Source: UBA5336 sp039198685
Lineage (GTDB): Bacteria > Pseudomonadota > Alphaproteobacteria > Caulobacterales > Hyphomonadaceae
Direction: 5' to 3'
Length of the DNA stretch: 21,733 bases
NCBI GenBank assembly: GCA_039198685.1
Contig: JBCCTK010000041.1
Coordinates: forward strand, 1-21,733
Shown: piece after piece, positions 14,428-21,733 of the stretch
Layout: the number at the start of each line of letters is the position of its first letter
How positions within the stretch are numbered: the stretch's first letter is position 1
Notes under the pieces: model-generated
The model's input: the letters and a program-made list of their open reading frames with translations, nothing else
What the model was told of the DNA's origin: nothing
Databases searched by the model: none
Made by a program: the position numbers and the translations under genes

Positions 14428-15162
14428 ATGTTCACTTCAAGTCGGTTCGCGGCTTTGGTCCTGGCCTTTGCAGGACCTGCCCTTGAAAGCCACGCGCAAT
14501 TTGTTGGCGGCGTCTTCGGTCCCAATGTGGATCCCACCGACCGGAGCGCAGAGCTACGGGTCGGCTTTCTTCCTGACGCTGAGACCGACACCACCCCGAT
14601 TGTCGCACGGCTACACTACCAGCACGCCTTGGGTGATGGGTTACGCCTGCGCGGCCTCATACAAGGCCGTGACCGGGGCGATGGTGACTTCGACTACCAG
14701 CTCATTCGCGGAGAGGCGCAGTGGCAATTTATTGAAACAACGCCTTCGGGATATTCCAGCGCCCTACGATTTGACCTCATAATCAGGGATGATGGCTCTG
14801 ACAGTGTTGGTGTAAACTGGACTAATCAGTGGAATTTAGGCGAACGCTGGCAAGCCCGCGCTATCGCACTGACGGCGATCGGGGTCGGCGACGACAGCTT
14901 CGATGGTGTGAACCTCCAAACTCGGATCCGCTTAGCCTACCGGTTTAAGAATGGAACGGCGATTGGCGTGATCAATTTCAGCAATTACGGCAATACAGAT
15001 GCAGGCCTCGGCAGCTTTGACGACCAGGATCACGCCCTCGGCACAGTGGTACAGGGACGTTTCGAAGGGACGCGCTGGCGCTGGTGGGCTGGCGCGCTGT
15101 TTGGCATCAGCGATGGCGCCGCCGACCAGGAGGGGCAACTGCGATTGTCGAGACGTTTCTGA
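14428..15162 (+). CDS. Putative outer-membrane beta-barrel protein
   Basis: The 244-residue precursor begins with a signal peptide (about 1-21, cleavage after ESHA) and continues with alternating polar/hydrophobic strands separated by acidic, Gly-rich loops. It ends in LSRRF, a C-terminal Phe as in many outer-membrane barrels. Strand-like pieces include LRLRGLIQGRD, SALRFDLIIRD and RIRLAYRFKNG; about 10-12 strands are plausible. I do not recognise a specific family or substrate. I chose ATG at 14428 for its ribosome site (GGGAGG, 4 bp upstream) and because it starts the signal peptide; the frame opens at 14386 without a better start. Confidence 0.7.
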   Translation: MFTSSRFAALVLAFAGPALESHAQFVGGVFGPNVDPTDRSAELRVGFLPDAETDTTPIVARLHYQHALGDGLRLRGLIQGRDRGDGDFDYQLIRGEAQWQFIETTPSGYSSALRFDLIIRDDGSDSVGVNWTNQWNLGERWQARAIALTAIGVGDDSFDGVNLQTRIRLAYRFKNGTAIGVINFSNYGNTDAGLGSFDDQDHALGTVVQGRFEGTRWRWWAGALFGISDGAADQEGQLRLSRRF

Positions 15163-15236
15163 CACCACCTGCCCCAGCCCTGTTTCCCTCGGGCGCCAAA
15201 CCCCCTAAATGAGAGTTGGTGATTAAGGAGTGTCCC

Positions 15237-15446
15237 ATGGAGCGCGAAGAAACGCTGCGCCTAGAAGCGTATTTAAAAGAAAAACTGCACCCTGGCTTGC
15301 GCCTTGTGCCCCGCGACAAGACCGATGACAGCGTGGAAGTATATCTCGGAGCGGAGTTTTTGGCGGTCGTTTACAAAGATGTAGACGAAGGCGAGACGGC
15401 CTACCAATTCCAGATGACGGTGCTCAAGGAAGACCTGGAAGGCTAA
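15237..15446 (+). CDS. DUF3126 family protein
   Basis: This 69-residue soluble protein starts with a charged helix (REETLRLEAYLKEKL) and continues with short strands (LRLVPR, SVEVYLGAEFLAVVYKD, YQFQMTVLKEDL), the compact layout of DUF3126. That family is short and largely restricted to alphaproteobacteria, with no known function. ATG at 15237 follows AAGGAG by 6 bp, an excellent ribosome site; the in-frame GTG at 15216 has none. Its stop is only 4 bp before the apparent ATT start of the ABC ATPase, so it probably drives translation of that gene by coupling. Confidence 0.85.
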   Translation: MEREETLRLEAYLKEKLHPGLRLVPRDKTDDSVEVYLGAEFLAVVYKDVDEGETAYQFQMTVLKEDLEG

Positions 15447-15450
15447 CGCC

Positions 15451-16215
15451 ATTCTCCTTTCGGCCCAGTCCCTCTCCAAACGCTACGGCGAGTCGTACGC
15501 CGTGCGAGACGTTTCCTTTGAATTGGACGCGGGGGAGACGCTGGCATTGATAGGTCCTTCGGGCTGCGGCAAGACCACGACCCTCAAGCTCCTTAATCGG
15601 TTGGTTGAGCCCGACTCAGGTGAAGTTTACCTTTCCGGTCACGCGGCCCATGCCGTCGATGCCCATATCTGGCGTCGTCGTATGGGTTACGTCATCCAAT
15701 CAGCGGGCCTTTTTCCACATCTGACGTTGGAGGAAAATGTGTCAGTGACACCGAAACTCCTCGGCTGGAGCCAAGGTGACATTGTAAAGCAAGCTGGACG
15801 GCTTTTTGACCTGATCGGTCTTCCCCTCGGCGAATTTGGGATGCGCTACCCCAGCGCGCTTTCGGGTGGGCAAGCCCAGCGTGTTGGGCTGGCCAGGGCG
15901 TTGGCTGGAAACCCCGAAATCATCCTGATGGACGAGCCTTTCTCCGCCCTTGATGCAATGACCAAGGATGCCTTGATAGACGATGTGGCCCGCTTGCGCA
16001 GCGAGATCGGTTTTGCATCTGTGATCGTCACCCATGATTTCGCGGAAGCCCTCCGGTTTGCCGATAGGATTGCTGTCATGGATGACAGACGGATTGTTCA
16101 ATCTGGACCAGCGAGCGCGCTCATGTCTCGTCCGGCCAATGGCACCGTTGCAAAGCTCTTGGAAGCACCAAAGCGGACCGCGGCCGCTGTCTCTGCCGCC
16201 TTTGACGGCGCCTGA
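15451..16215 (+). CDS. Betaine/choline-type ABC importer ATPase (OpuBA/OsmV-like), apparent ATT start
   Basis: All ABC nucleotide-binding motifs are present: Walker A GPSGCGKT (35-42 from ATT), Q-loop VIQSAGLFPHLT, signature LSGGQAQR, Walker B ILMDEPFSALD and the switch His in VIVTHD. It powers uptake of compatible solutes (glycine betaine, choline, carnitine group) at the inner membrane and lacks the CBS tail of OpuCA. The only normal start, GTG at 15502, would remove the first beta strand and the A-loop tyrosine (KRYG, Y12). The frame upstream is open only to 15418 and contains no ATG, GTG or TTG. ATT at 15451, 4 bp after the DUF3126 stop with GGAAGG upstream, gives the correct N-terminus. 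A frameshift from DUF3126 is the alternative. Confidence 0.82.
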   Translation: MLLSAQSLSKRYGESYAVRDVSFELDAGETLALIGPSGCGKTTTLKLLNRLVEPDSGEVYLSGHAAHAVDAHIWRRRMGYVIQSAGLFPHLTLEENVSVTPKLLGWSQGDIVKQAGRLFDLIGLPLGEFGMRYPSALSGGQAQRVGLARALAGNPEIILMDEPFSALDAMTKDALIDDVARLRSEIGFASVIVTHDFAEALRFADRIAVMDDRRIVQSGPASALMSRPANGTVAKLLEAPKRTAAAVSAAFDGA

Positions 16216-16216
16216 C

Positions 16217-17755
16217 GTGTTTGCAGAGGAGCTCGCCGTCTTTCCAAGCCGCTATGCGGGGCACCTCCTCCTATCGCTTGCGGCGATTTTAACGGGTTTG
16301 GCGGTATCGGTTCCGTTGGGCATCCGTGCAGCAGGGTCTCCGCGCTTGGCAGGGCCGGCCCTGGGGGCGGCCAGCCTGGTTCAGACCATCCCCGGCATTG
16401 CACTTCTGGCATTGATGGTCCCGATCCTTGGTGGTCGAATCGGTTTCTGGCCAGCCTATTTTGCCCTGGCGCTTTATTCCGTGCTGCCAATCTTAAGGAA
16501 TACAATCGTGGGGCTCCAGGGCGTCAGTCCAGCGCTTCGCGAGGCTGCACTCGGTGTCGGCATGACACCGGCGCAGAGCCTGATCCAGGTCCAGCTTCCC
16601 ATTGCTGGGCCCGTCATCGTTGCTGGCTTGCGCACCGCCTGTGTCTGGGTGGTGGGGGCTGCAACACTCTCAACGCCCGTTGGAGCTGAAAGCCTTGGCA
16701 ATTACATCTTTCAGGGCCTGCAAACCCGCGATTGGGGCGCTGTCCTTTTTGGCTGCCTGGTTTCCGCTGGCCTAGCGCTTGTCCTCGACCAGACCATACG
16801 CTTGTTTGAAGTGTCGGCGGAGCAGCGCTCCAAGCGCTTGGCCTTCCTGGGGTCGGCGGGGCTCGCGATCGTGTTCGCGCCATTGGCCCTGACACTGTCA
16901 GGGCCTCAACCAGGCGAACGGCTGGAGCGGGATTTTTCGGTCTTGTCCCAGCCATTGGATGGACGCACCATCACCATCGCGACAAAGTCTTTCACCGAGC
17001 AATACATCCTGGCCCGCGTCATAGCCCAGCGCTTGGAGGCTGAAGGCGCGCGGATTGACCTGCGCGAAGGGCTAGGCTCAGCCATCGCGTTCGACGCCCT
17101 GGCCCGCGGTGAAATCGATCTTTATGTCGACTACACTGGCACGCTCTGGGCCACTTTGATGGAGCGCGATGACGTCCCGCCCCGCGCCATTATGTACGCG
17201 GAAACGTCAGCGTGGCTCCTGGCTGAACACGGCGTTCTGGCATTCGCTCCACTCGGTTTTGAAAACGCCTACGCCTACGCCATGGTCAGAGACCGCGCTT
17301 CCGTTGCCGGGATTTCGGGTGTCGGGGATCTTGCGGGAACCGGGCTGACGGTCGCGAGCGATCCAGAATTCTTCGGCCGGCCCGAGTGGATACGGACCCG
17401 GGACATTTACGGTCTCGGTGACCTGCCCACCCGTGGCATGGAATCAACGTTCATGTATGAGGCCGTCGCAAATGGCGAAGTCGACGTTATCACAGCCTAC
17501 ACCACCGATGGCAGAATCGACGCCTACGACTTGATCTTGCTGGAGGAGCCCGCTGGGGCGCTACCGCCCTATGACGCCTTCATCTTGCTCAGCCCTGATG
17601 CTGCCACAGACCGAGCCCTACACGACGCGCTTGCTCCGCTGGCCAGCGCCGTTTCAAGCAATGCCATGCGCGCGGCCAATGGCAAAGTGGACCTTGATCG
17701 CGAAAGCGTCTCAGACGCTGCAACCTGGCTGAACGATAGCCTGAGCGGCAACTAA
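16217..17755 (+). CDS. Betaine/choline-type ABC permease fused to substrate-binding domain
   Basis: The first about 210 residues are a BPD-type permease with five to six membrane helices and the EAALGVGMTPAQSL coupling loop that contacts the ATPase. A further helix (LGSAGLAIVFAPLALTL) leads to a periplasmic OpuAC/OsmF-type binding domain that begins GRTITIATKSFTEQYIL and contains VDYTGTLW and YTTDGRIDAYDL. One gene thus replaces separate permease and binding-protein genes, and the importer is a chimera with two binding domains per dimer. I chose GTG at 16217, 1 bp after the ATPase stop; TTG at 16202 would overlap it. Upstream ATG codons in this frame lie inside the ATPase gene. Its stop interlocks with the convergent peptide-ABC gene. 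Ligand specificity is inferred from family only. Confidence 0.85.
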   Translation: MFAEELAVFPSRYAGHLLLSLAAILTGLAVSVPLGIRAAGSPRLAGPALGAASLVQTIPGIALLALMVPILGGRIGFWPAYFALALYSVLPILRNTIVGLQGVSPALREAALGVGMTPAQSLIQVQLPIAGPVIVAGLRTACVWVVGAATLSTPVGAESLGNYIFQGLQTRDWGAVLFGCLVSAGLALVLDQTIRLFEVSAEQRSKRLAFLGSAGLAIVFAPLALTLSGPQPGERLERDFSVLSQPLDGRTITIATKSFTEQYILARVIAQRLEAEGARIDLREGLGSAIAFDALARGEIDLYVDYTGTLWATLMERDDVPPRAIMYAETSAWLLAEHGVLAFAPLGFENAYAYAMVRDRASVAGISGVGDLAGTGLTVASDPEFFGRPEWIRTRDIYGLGDLPTRGMESTFMYEAVANGEVDVITAYTTDGRIDAYDLILLEEPAGALPPYDAFILLSPDAATDRALHDALAPLASAVSSNAMRAANGKVDLDRESVSDAATWLNDSLSGN

Positions 17756-19593
17756 CCCGCCAATAGCCCCGACTGGTCTTCGAAGGGATCATGTTCAGCC
17801 ACGAGGTGGCCTGTCGCAACCTCAATAAGGTCTGCGCGGTACTGCTCGGCATCGGGATCATCGATAATTCTGGATTTCAGAAACCGCAGCGGCGCACGCG
17901 TGTCCATTGGGCTTGGCAAATCGCCGACCAGTTTTACGCGCTCCCGGGCCCGCTCGCTATTTGGGTCAGGCATCGGCACGGCGCTGATCAGTGCCCGCGT
18001 ATAGGGGTGGCGTGCATCCTCATAAATCACGTCGCGACCGGCCAGTTCCACAACCCGCCCCAGATAAAGCACCATCACCCGATGGCTGATCTCACGCACA
18101 ACCGAGAGATCATGGCTGATGAAGATCATCGAGAGACCAAACTCCTTCTGGAGCGAGATCAAGAGATCGACGACCTGGGACTGAACGGACACATCCAGCG
18201 CGGACACGGCCTCGTCGCAGATCACCAGCTTCGGATCGAGAATCATGGCGCGCGCAATCCCGACACGTTGATTTTGCCCACCGGACAATTCATGGGGGTA
18301 GCGATTGATCAGCGATGGATCGAGACCGACCTTTGGTAGGAACGCCTTGACCTTGGCTTCACGCGCGGCCAGGTCGAGATGTGGCGCATGGACCGTCAGT
18401 GGTTCGGCTATGGAGCGCCCGATCGTCATACGAGGGTCCAGGCTGGCGAGCGGATCCTGGAAAACAATCTGCAGGTCGTCGCGAAGGCCACGCATCTCCG
18501 TCTTGGACGCTGCAGAGATATCCTTTCCCAGCCAGGCGACGGCTCCAGCGGTGGGTGGAACCAACTTCAAGACTGCCCGCGCCAGGGTTGATTTTCCACA
18601 CCCTGACTCGCCGACCACTCCAAGCGTCTCTCCAGGGCGAAGGTCGAAACTGACACCATTTACGGCACGCAGCGGTTTGGTCTTGGGAAAGAGGCCGCCT
18701 CCCACCTTTACTGGAAAAGACACTTCCATGTCGCGCACGCGTAGGATCGGCTCGACGGTCTCTGCCGGCGGCGCTCCGAGACCAGGGCGTCCTTTGCGAT
18801 TGGGTTGGTCAATCCGTGGCACCGCTTCCAACAGCATCTTGGTATAATCGTGCTTAGGCCGATAGAAAATGTCGCCCACATCGCCGCGCTCGACGATTTC
18901 ACCATGGCGCATGACAACGACCCGGTCGCACATGCGCGCGACCACGCCCATGTCGTGGGTTATCAGGATAATCGATGTTCCGGTGTCGCGCTTCAGATCA
19001 TCCATAAGATCCAGAACTTGCGCCTGGACAGTCACATCCAGGGCGGTCGTGGGCTCATCGGCGATCAATAATTCAGGCCCGCAAACCATGGCGATAGCAA
19101 TCATCACGCGCTGGCGCATGCCGCCGGATAGCTCGTGGGGATATTGGTCCATCCGCCGCCTGGCTTCCGGAATGCGTACATTCTCGAGCCAATCGACACA
19201 GAGTTTATCGGCCTCTTTGCCTTTCAAACCTTTGTGGACTGCCAGGATCTCCCGCATTTGCGCACCGACGGTCATATGAGGTGTCAGCGAAGTCAGCGGA
19301 TCCTGGAAAATCATCGAGACGCGCTCACCGCAGATCTCACGCATCTCGGCCCGGCTTGCCATGAGCAGATTCTTCCCGCGGAAGCGGATATCTCCAGTGG
19401 GAACGCCATTGTCGGCAAGGAGACCCATGGTGGCGAGCGCGGATTGGGACTTGCCCGACCCACTTTCTCCGACAATGCCAAGGCATTCTCCCTTGGCGAT
19501 GTCGAACGTCGTGCCGCGCACGGCCCGAACCGGCCCATCTGGCGTATCAAACGTAATTGTCAGGTCGCGCACGGAGAGAACAGAGTCAGTCAT
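17752..19593 (-). CDS. Double-NBD peptide/nickel-type ABC transporter ATPase (DppDF fusion)
   Basis: The 613-residue protein is two ABC ATPase domains in tandem. Domain 1 has Walker A GESGSGKS (42-49), LSGGMRQRV and IADEPTTALD. Domain 2 has GESGCGKST, LSGGQNQRV and CDEAVSALD. Each is followed by the oligopeptide-type C-terminal extension (HDYTKMLLEAVP, HPYTRALISAVP). This is the YejF/GsiA arrangement that energises import of di- or oligopeptides, glutathione or similar solutes. In domain 2 the Walker B reads DEAVSALD, Ala in place of the usual Pro, common in this group. The final tail lacks the usual cysteine cluster. No permease or binding-protein gene is next to it in the window, so its partners lie elsewhere. 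Ribosome site before ATG 19593 is weak. Confidence 0.9.
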   Translation of the reverse strand: MTDSVLSVRDLTITFDTPDGPVRAVRGTTFDIAKGECLGIVGESGSGKSQSALATMGLLADNGVPTGDIRFRGKNLLMASRAEMREICGERVSMIFQDPLTSLTPHMTVGAQMREILAVHKGLKGKEADKLCVDWLENVRIPEARRRMDQYPHELSGGMRQRVMIAIAMVCGPELLIADEPTTALDVTVQAQVLDLMDDLKRDTGTSIILITHDMGVVARMCDRVVVMRHGEIVERGDVGDIFYRPKHDYTKMLLEAVPRIDQPNRKGRPGLGAPPAETVEPILRVRDMEVSFPVKVGGGLFPKTKPLRAVNGVSFDLRPGETLGVVGESGCGKSTLARAVLKLVPPTAGAVAWLGKDISAASKTEMRGLRDDLQIVFQDPLASLDPRMTIGRSIAEPLTVHAPHLDLAAREAKVKAFLPKVGLDPSLINRYPHELSGGQNQRVGIARAMILDPKLVICDEAVSALDVSVQSQVVDLLISLQKEFGLSMIFISHDLSVVREISHRVMVLYLGRVVELAGRDVIYEDARHPYTRALISAVPMPDPNSERARERVKLVGDLPSPMDTRAPLRFLKSRIIDDPDAEQYRADLIEVATGHLVAEHDPFEDQSGLLAG

Positions 19594-19737
19594 AAATGCT
19601 ATGGGGGCAGACGCACCGGGAATGTCAATTCATCGCCGCTATCGCGAGATTGCCCCAACGCCATCCTTGAACCCCCCCGCCTGCCATGATCATTCTCTGT
19701 AAAAACCCGACACTGAGCACGACCGGAGGAGCGCGCC

Positions 19738-20868
19738 ATGCCCGTGATGAATTTTCTGACCCCTTGCATCTTTGACCATGGCGCCGTGAAGATGTTGCCA
19801 AAGACCTTGGCTGGTTTGGGCGTCTCCAAGCCCTTCATCGTGACCGATGCGGGCATCAAGGCCGCTGGCCTGCTGGACCAGATCACGAGCGCGCTGACAG
19901 ATGCACCTGCAGGCATTTTCGACCAAACCGCGCCAAACCCCTCCGAGCGCCAGGCCCGGGATGTTCTCGCGGCGTACCAGCAATCCAGCGCCGACGGCTT
20001 GATCGCGTTGGGCGGTGGTTCGAGCATGGATATGGCAAAAATTGTCGGCCTGATGGCCACCCATGACGGACCCTATGAAAAATACGCAGCAAAGACCGGC
20101 GGGGCGAAACACATCGGCAAGATCCCGCCCCTGGTCGCTATTCCCACAACCGCGGGCACCGGATCGGAAGTTTCTGTGGGCGCGGTCGTTATCCTCGACA
20201 GCGGCGTGAAAGAGACGATTGTTTCGCCCAACCTGATACCATCGACCGCGATTTGCGATCCCGATCTTACCCTCGGCCTGCCAGCCCACCTCACAGCCGC
20301 CACGGGCATGGATGCGGTGACGCACTGCATTGAGGCCGTGCTGACCCCGACCATCAACCCGCCGAGCGAAGCGGTTGGCTATGACGGCGTCCACCGCGCC
20401 GTGGGCGATGGTTGGTTGAAGCGCGCCGTCGCCGATGGCTCTGACCCCGACGCCCGATTCCAAATGATGATGGCAAGCTACCAGGGCGCGCTGGCGTTCA
20501 CCAAAGGCCTCGGCGGCGTCCATGCCTTGTCCCACGCGACAGGACGATTGGAAGCAAAACGTCTGCATCACGGGACGCTAAACGCGATTTATCTACCGCC
20601 GATCCTACGCGCCCACCGGGGCAGCGTGGACGAAAAATACCGCCGGCTGGCCTTCGCCATGGGCCTGCCCGAAGGCGCAGATCTCGCCGACGCAATTCAA
20701 AAGCTGAATGACGATATCGGCATACCGGCGAAACTGTCTGACATCGGCGTCGACGCCAGCGATGGCCAGGGCATTGTGGATTACGCCCTTACGGATCTTG
20801 CCCACTTTGGCAATCCCAGCGAAATCGACCGCGCAGGCTATGAGCGCATTTTCGAAGCAGCCCTTTAG
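19738..20868 (+). CDS. Iron-containing alcohol dehydrogenase
   Basis: This 376-residue group III dehydrogenase has the NAD-binding GGGSSMDMAK (92-101) and PTTAGTGSEV segments. The metal site shows D192 and H196 (MDAVTHCIEA), H262 (GVHALSH) and H278 (HHG), matching the Asp-His-His-His iron site of FucO-type enzymes with two extra residues before the last histidine. The family oxidises alcohols or reduces aldehydes with NAD(P); the substrate cannot be read from sequence. ATG at 19738 follows GGAGGA by about 8 bp. It is divergent from the peptide-ABC gene and convergent with the glutamate synthase-like gene, with interlocked stops (TTAG, 20865-20868). Confidence 0.9.
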   Translation: MPVMNFLTPCIFDHGAVKMLPKTLAGLGVSKPFIVTDAGIKAAGLLDQITSALTDAPAGIFDQTAPNPSERQARDVLAAYQQSSADGLIALGGGSSMDMAKIVGLMATHDGPYEKYAAKTGGAKHIGKIPPLVAIPTTAGTGSEVSVGAVVILDSGVKETIVSPNLIPSTAICDPDLTLGLPAHLTAATGMDAVTHCIEAVLTPTINPPSEAVGYDGVHRAVGDGWLKRAVADGSDPDARFQMMMASYQGALAFTKGLGGVHALSHATGRLEAKRLHHGTLNAIYLPPILRAHRGSVDEKYRRLAFAMGLPEGADLADAIQKLNDDIGIPAKLSDIGVDASDGQGIVDYALTDLAHFGNPSEIDRAGYERIFEAAL

Positions 20869-21733
20869 GCGGAAAGGTTTGGCCTGAAGCTTTCCGTTTG
20901 GGCGATCGCCCAGAGCGTGGCCAAATGCGTTGCGCTGGCATTCTCAATCAGGGCGCCAGGCTCCAGGAGATCATAAGCCATGTTGAGCGGACGCGAAACG
21001 TCCTCGGTGATCCTGTGCATCACCATTTCCGGTTTGAGTTCACTTGGGTGGTCACACCCCGTCGCTGCGACCACATCCATGAGCGCTTTCACAGTGTTAC
21101 GATGAAAGGCAGCGACACGCGCGGCCTTATCTGGAATAACCAAACCGCGCTGTCGGCTCGGATCTGTCGTTGCGATGCCAGTTGGGCAAGTGTTTTCATG
21201 GCAATGGAGGGACTGGATACAGCCAAGCGCAAACATGAAGCCGCGAGCTGAATTCACCCAATCAGCGCCGATCGCCATTGCGGCTGCCAATTGGAAAGAG
21301 GACAGCAGCTTACCAGAAACCGCAAGGCATACATCATCCTTCAGGCCTGCACCGACCAGGGCATTGCGCGTCAACACCAGGCCTTGGCGCTGGGGCATGC
21401 CGACATGGTCCTGGAATTCTGCCGGCGCAGCGCCAGTGCCGCCTTCGCCGCCATCCACCACCATGAAATCAGGCCGAATGCCGGTTTCCAGACACGCTTT
21501 CACCAAGGCAAGGACTTCATGGGGCTGGCCAACACAGAATTTCAGCCCCACCGGTTTGCCGCCGGAAAGCTCGCGTAGCCTCCCCGTAAACTCCATAAGC
21601 TCTATCGGTGTTGAAAAAGCGGAATGGCTGGCGGGGCTGTAACAGGTTTCGCCCACAGGAATTCCGCGCGCTTCGGCAATCTCGGGCGTTACTTTTTCAC
21701 CCGGCAGGACGCCGCCCTTTCCCGGTTTGGCGC
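20865..21733 (-). CDS. FMN-binding glutamate synthase family protein (5' truncated)
   Basis: The frame is open to the window end, so only the last 288 residues are visible; the first are AKPGKGGVLPGEKVTPEIA, and an internal GTG at 21656 is not the start. It contains the GltS core features: SPASHSAFSTPIELM, FMN phosphate site residues in GADWVNSARGFMFALGC, DGGEGGTGAAP, and the 3Fe-4S cysteines C-x5-C-x4-C (CIQSLHCHENTC). This is the stand-alone FMN domain related to the large subunit of glutamate synthase, without the glutaminase domain as far as visible. Such proteins are often called glutamate synthase-like; the natural substrate is not established for many. The downstream end interlocks with the dehydrogenase stop. 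Confidence 0.9.
   Translation of the reverse strand, partial: AKPGKGGVLPGEKVTPEIAEARGIPVGETCYSPASHSAFSTPIELMEFTGRLRELSGGKPVGLKFCVGQPHEVLALVKACLETGIRPDFMVVDGGEGGTGAAPAEFQDHVGMPQRQGLVLTRNALVGAGLKDDVCLAVSGKLLSSFQLAAAMAIGADWVNSARGFMFALGCIQSLHCHENTCPTGIATTDPSRQRGLVIPDKAARVAAFHRNTVKALMDVVAATGCDHPSELKPEMVMHRITEDVSRPLNMAYDLLEPGALIENASATHLATLWAIAQTESFRPNLSA

Overview
This window is protein-coding bacterial chromosome, most likely from a marine alphaproteobacterium related to the Hyphomonadaceae/Maricaulales. The support is the gene order ftsX - ydcF-like - plsC - DUF2125, a DUF3126 gene, and GTG/TTG starts with tight translational coupling. The genus cannot be read from the sequence. I see no tRNA, rRNA or CRISPR array, and no gene-free stretch longer than 300 bases; the longest is 263 bp, at 14165-14427.

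Layout. (1) 1-3886, plus strand: a tightly coupled envelope operon with the end of ftsX, a DUF218/YdcF protein, the acyltransferase PlsC, a DUF2125 membrane-anchored protein and an AlkA-type DNA glycosylase. (2) 4046-5644, plus: an HNH endonuclease and an unrecognised alpha-helical protein with an internal duplication. (3) 5641-7496, minus: a flavodoxin-fold quinone reductase, a small DUF3147 membrane protein and a nitroreductase-fold protein with the substrate triad of iodotyrosine deiodinase. A 185-bp terminal-inverted-repeat element (MITE-like) sits between the first two. (4) 7689-9007, minus: an AT-richer pair made of a secreted protein carrying only the last residues of an Rhs core plus a variable C-terminal domain, overlapping by 7 nt a membrane-anchored Cys-rich partner. 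This looks like an orphan Rhs-type toxin/immunity module and is the most novel feature here. (5) 9077-10899: a secreted transglutaminase-like protein (plus) facing fabI (minus). (6) 11069-12527, plus: two related secreted proteins, one with a dockerin-like calcium loop. (7) 12524-14164, minus: a stand-alone ParA ATPase and a probable iota-type (metal-free) carbonic anhydrase lipoprotein with a clear intrinsic terminator. (8) 14428-17755, plus: an outer-membrane barrel-like protein, DUF3126, and a betaine/choline-type ABC importer whose ATPase seems to start at ATT and whose permease is fused to its binding protein. (9) 17752-21733: a double-NBD oligopeptide ABC ATPase (minus), an iron-containing alcohol dehydrogenase (plus) and a truncated FMN-dependent glutamate synthase-like protein (minus).

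A pattern across the window: four of the five convergent gene pairs end in the same 4-bp interlocked stop-codon overlap (CTAG, CTAA, CTAA, TTAG). The fifth pair has an 8-bp gap. Function calls are from motif recognition only; no database search was possible.
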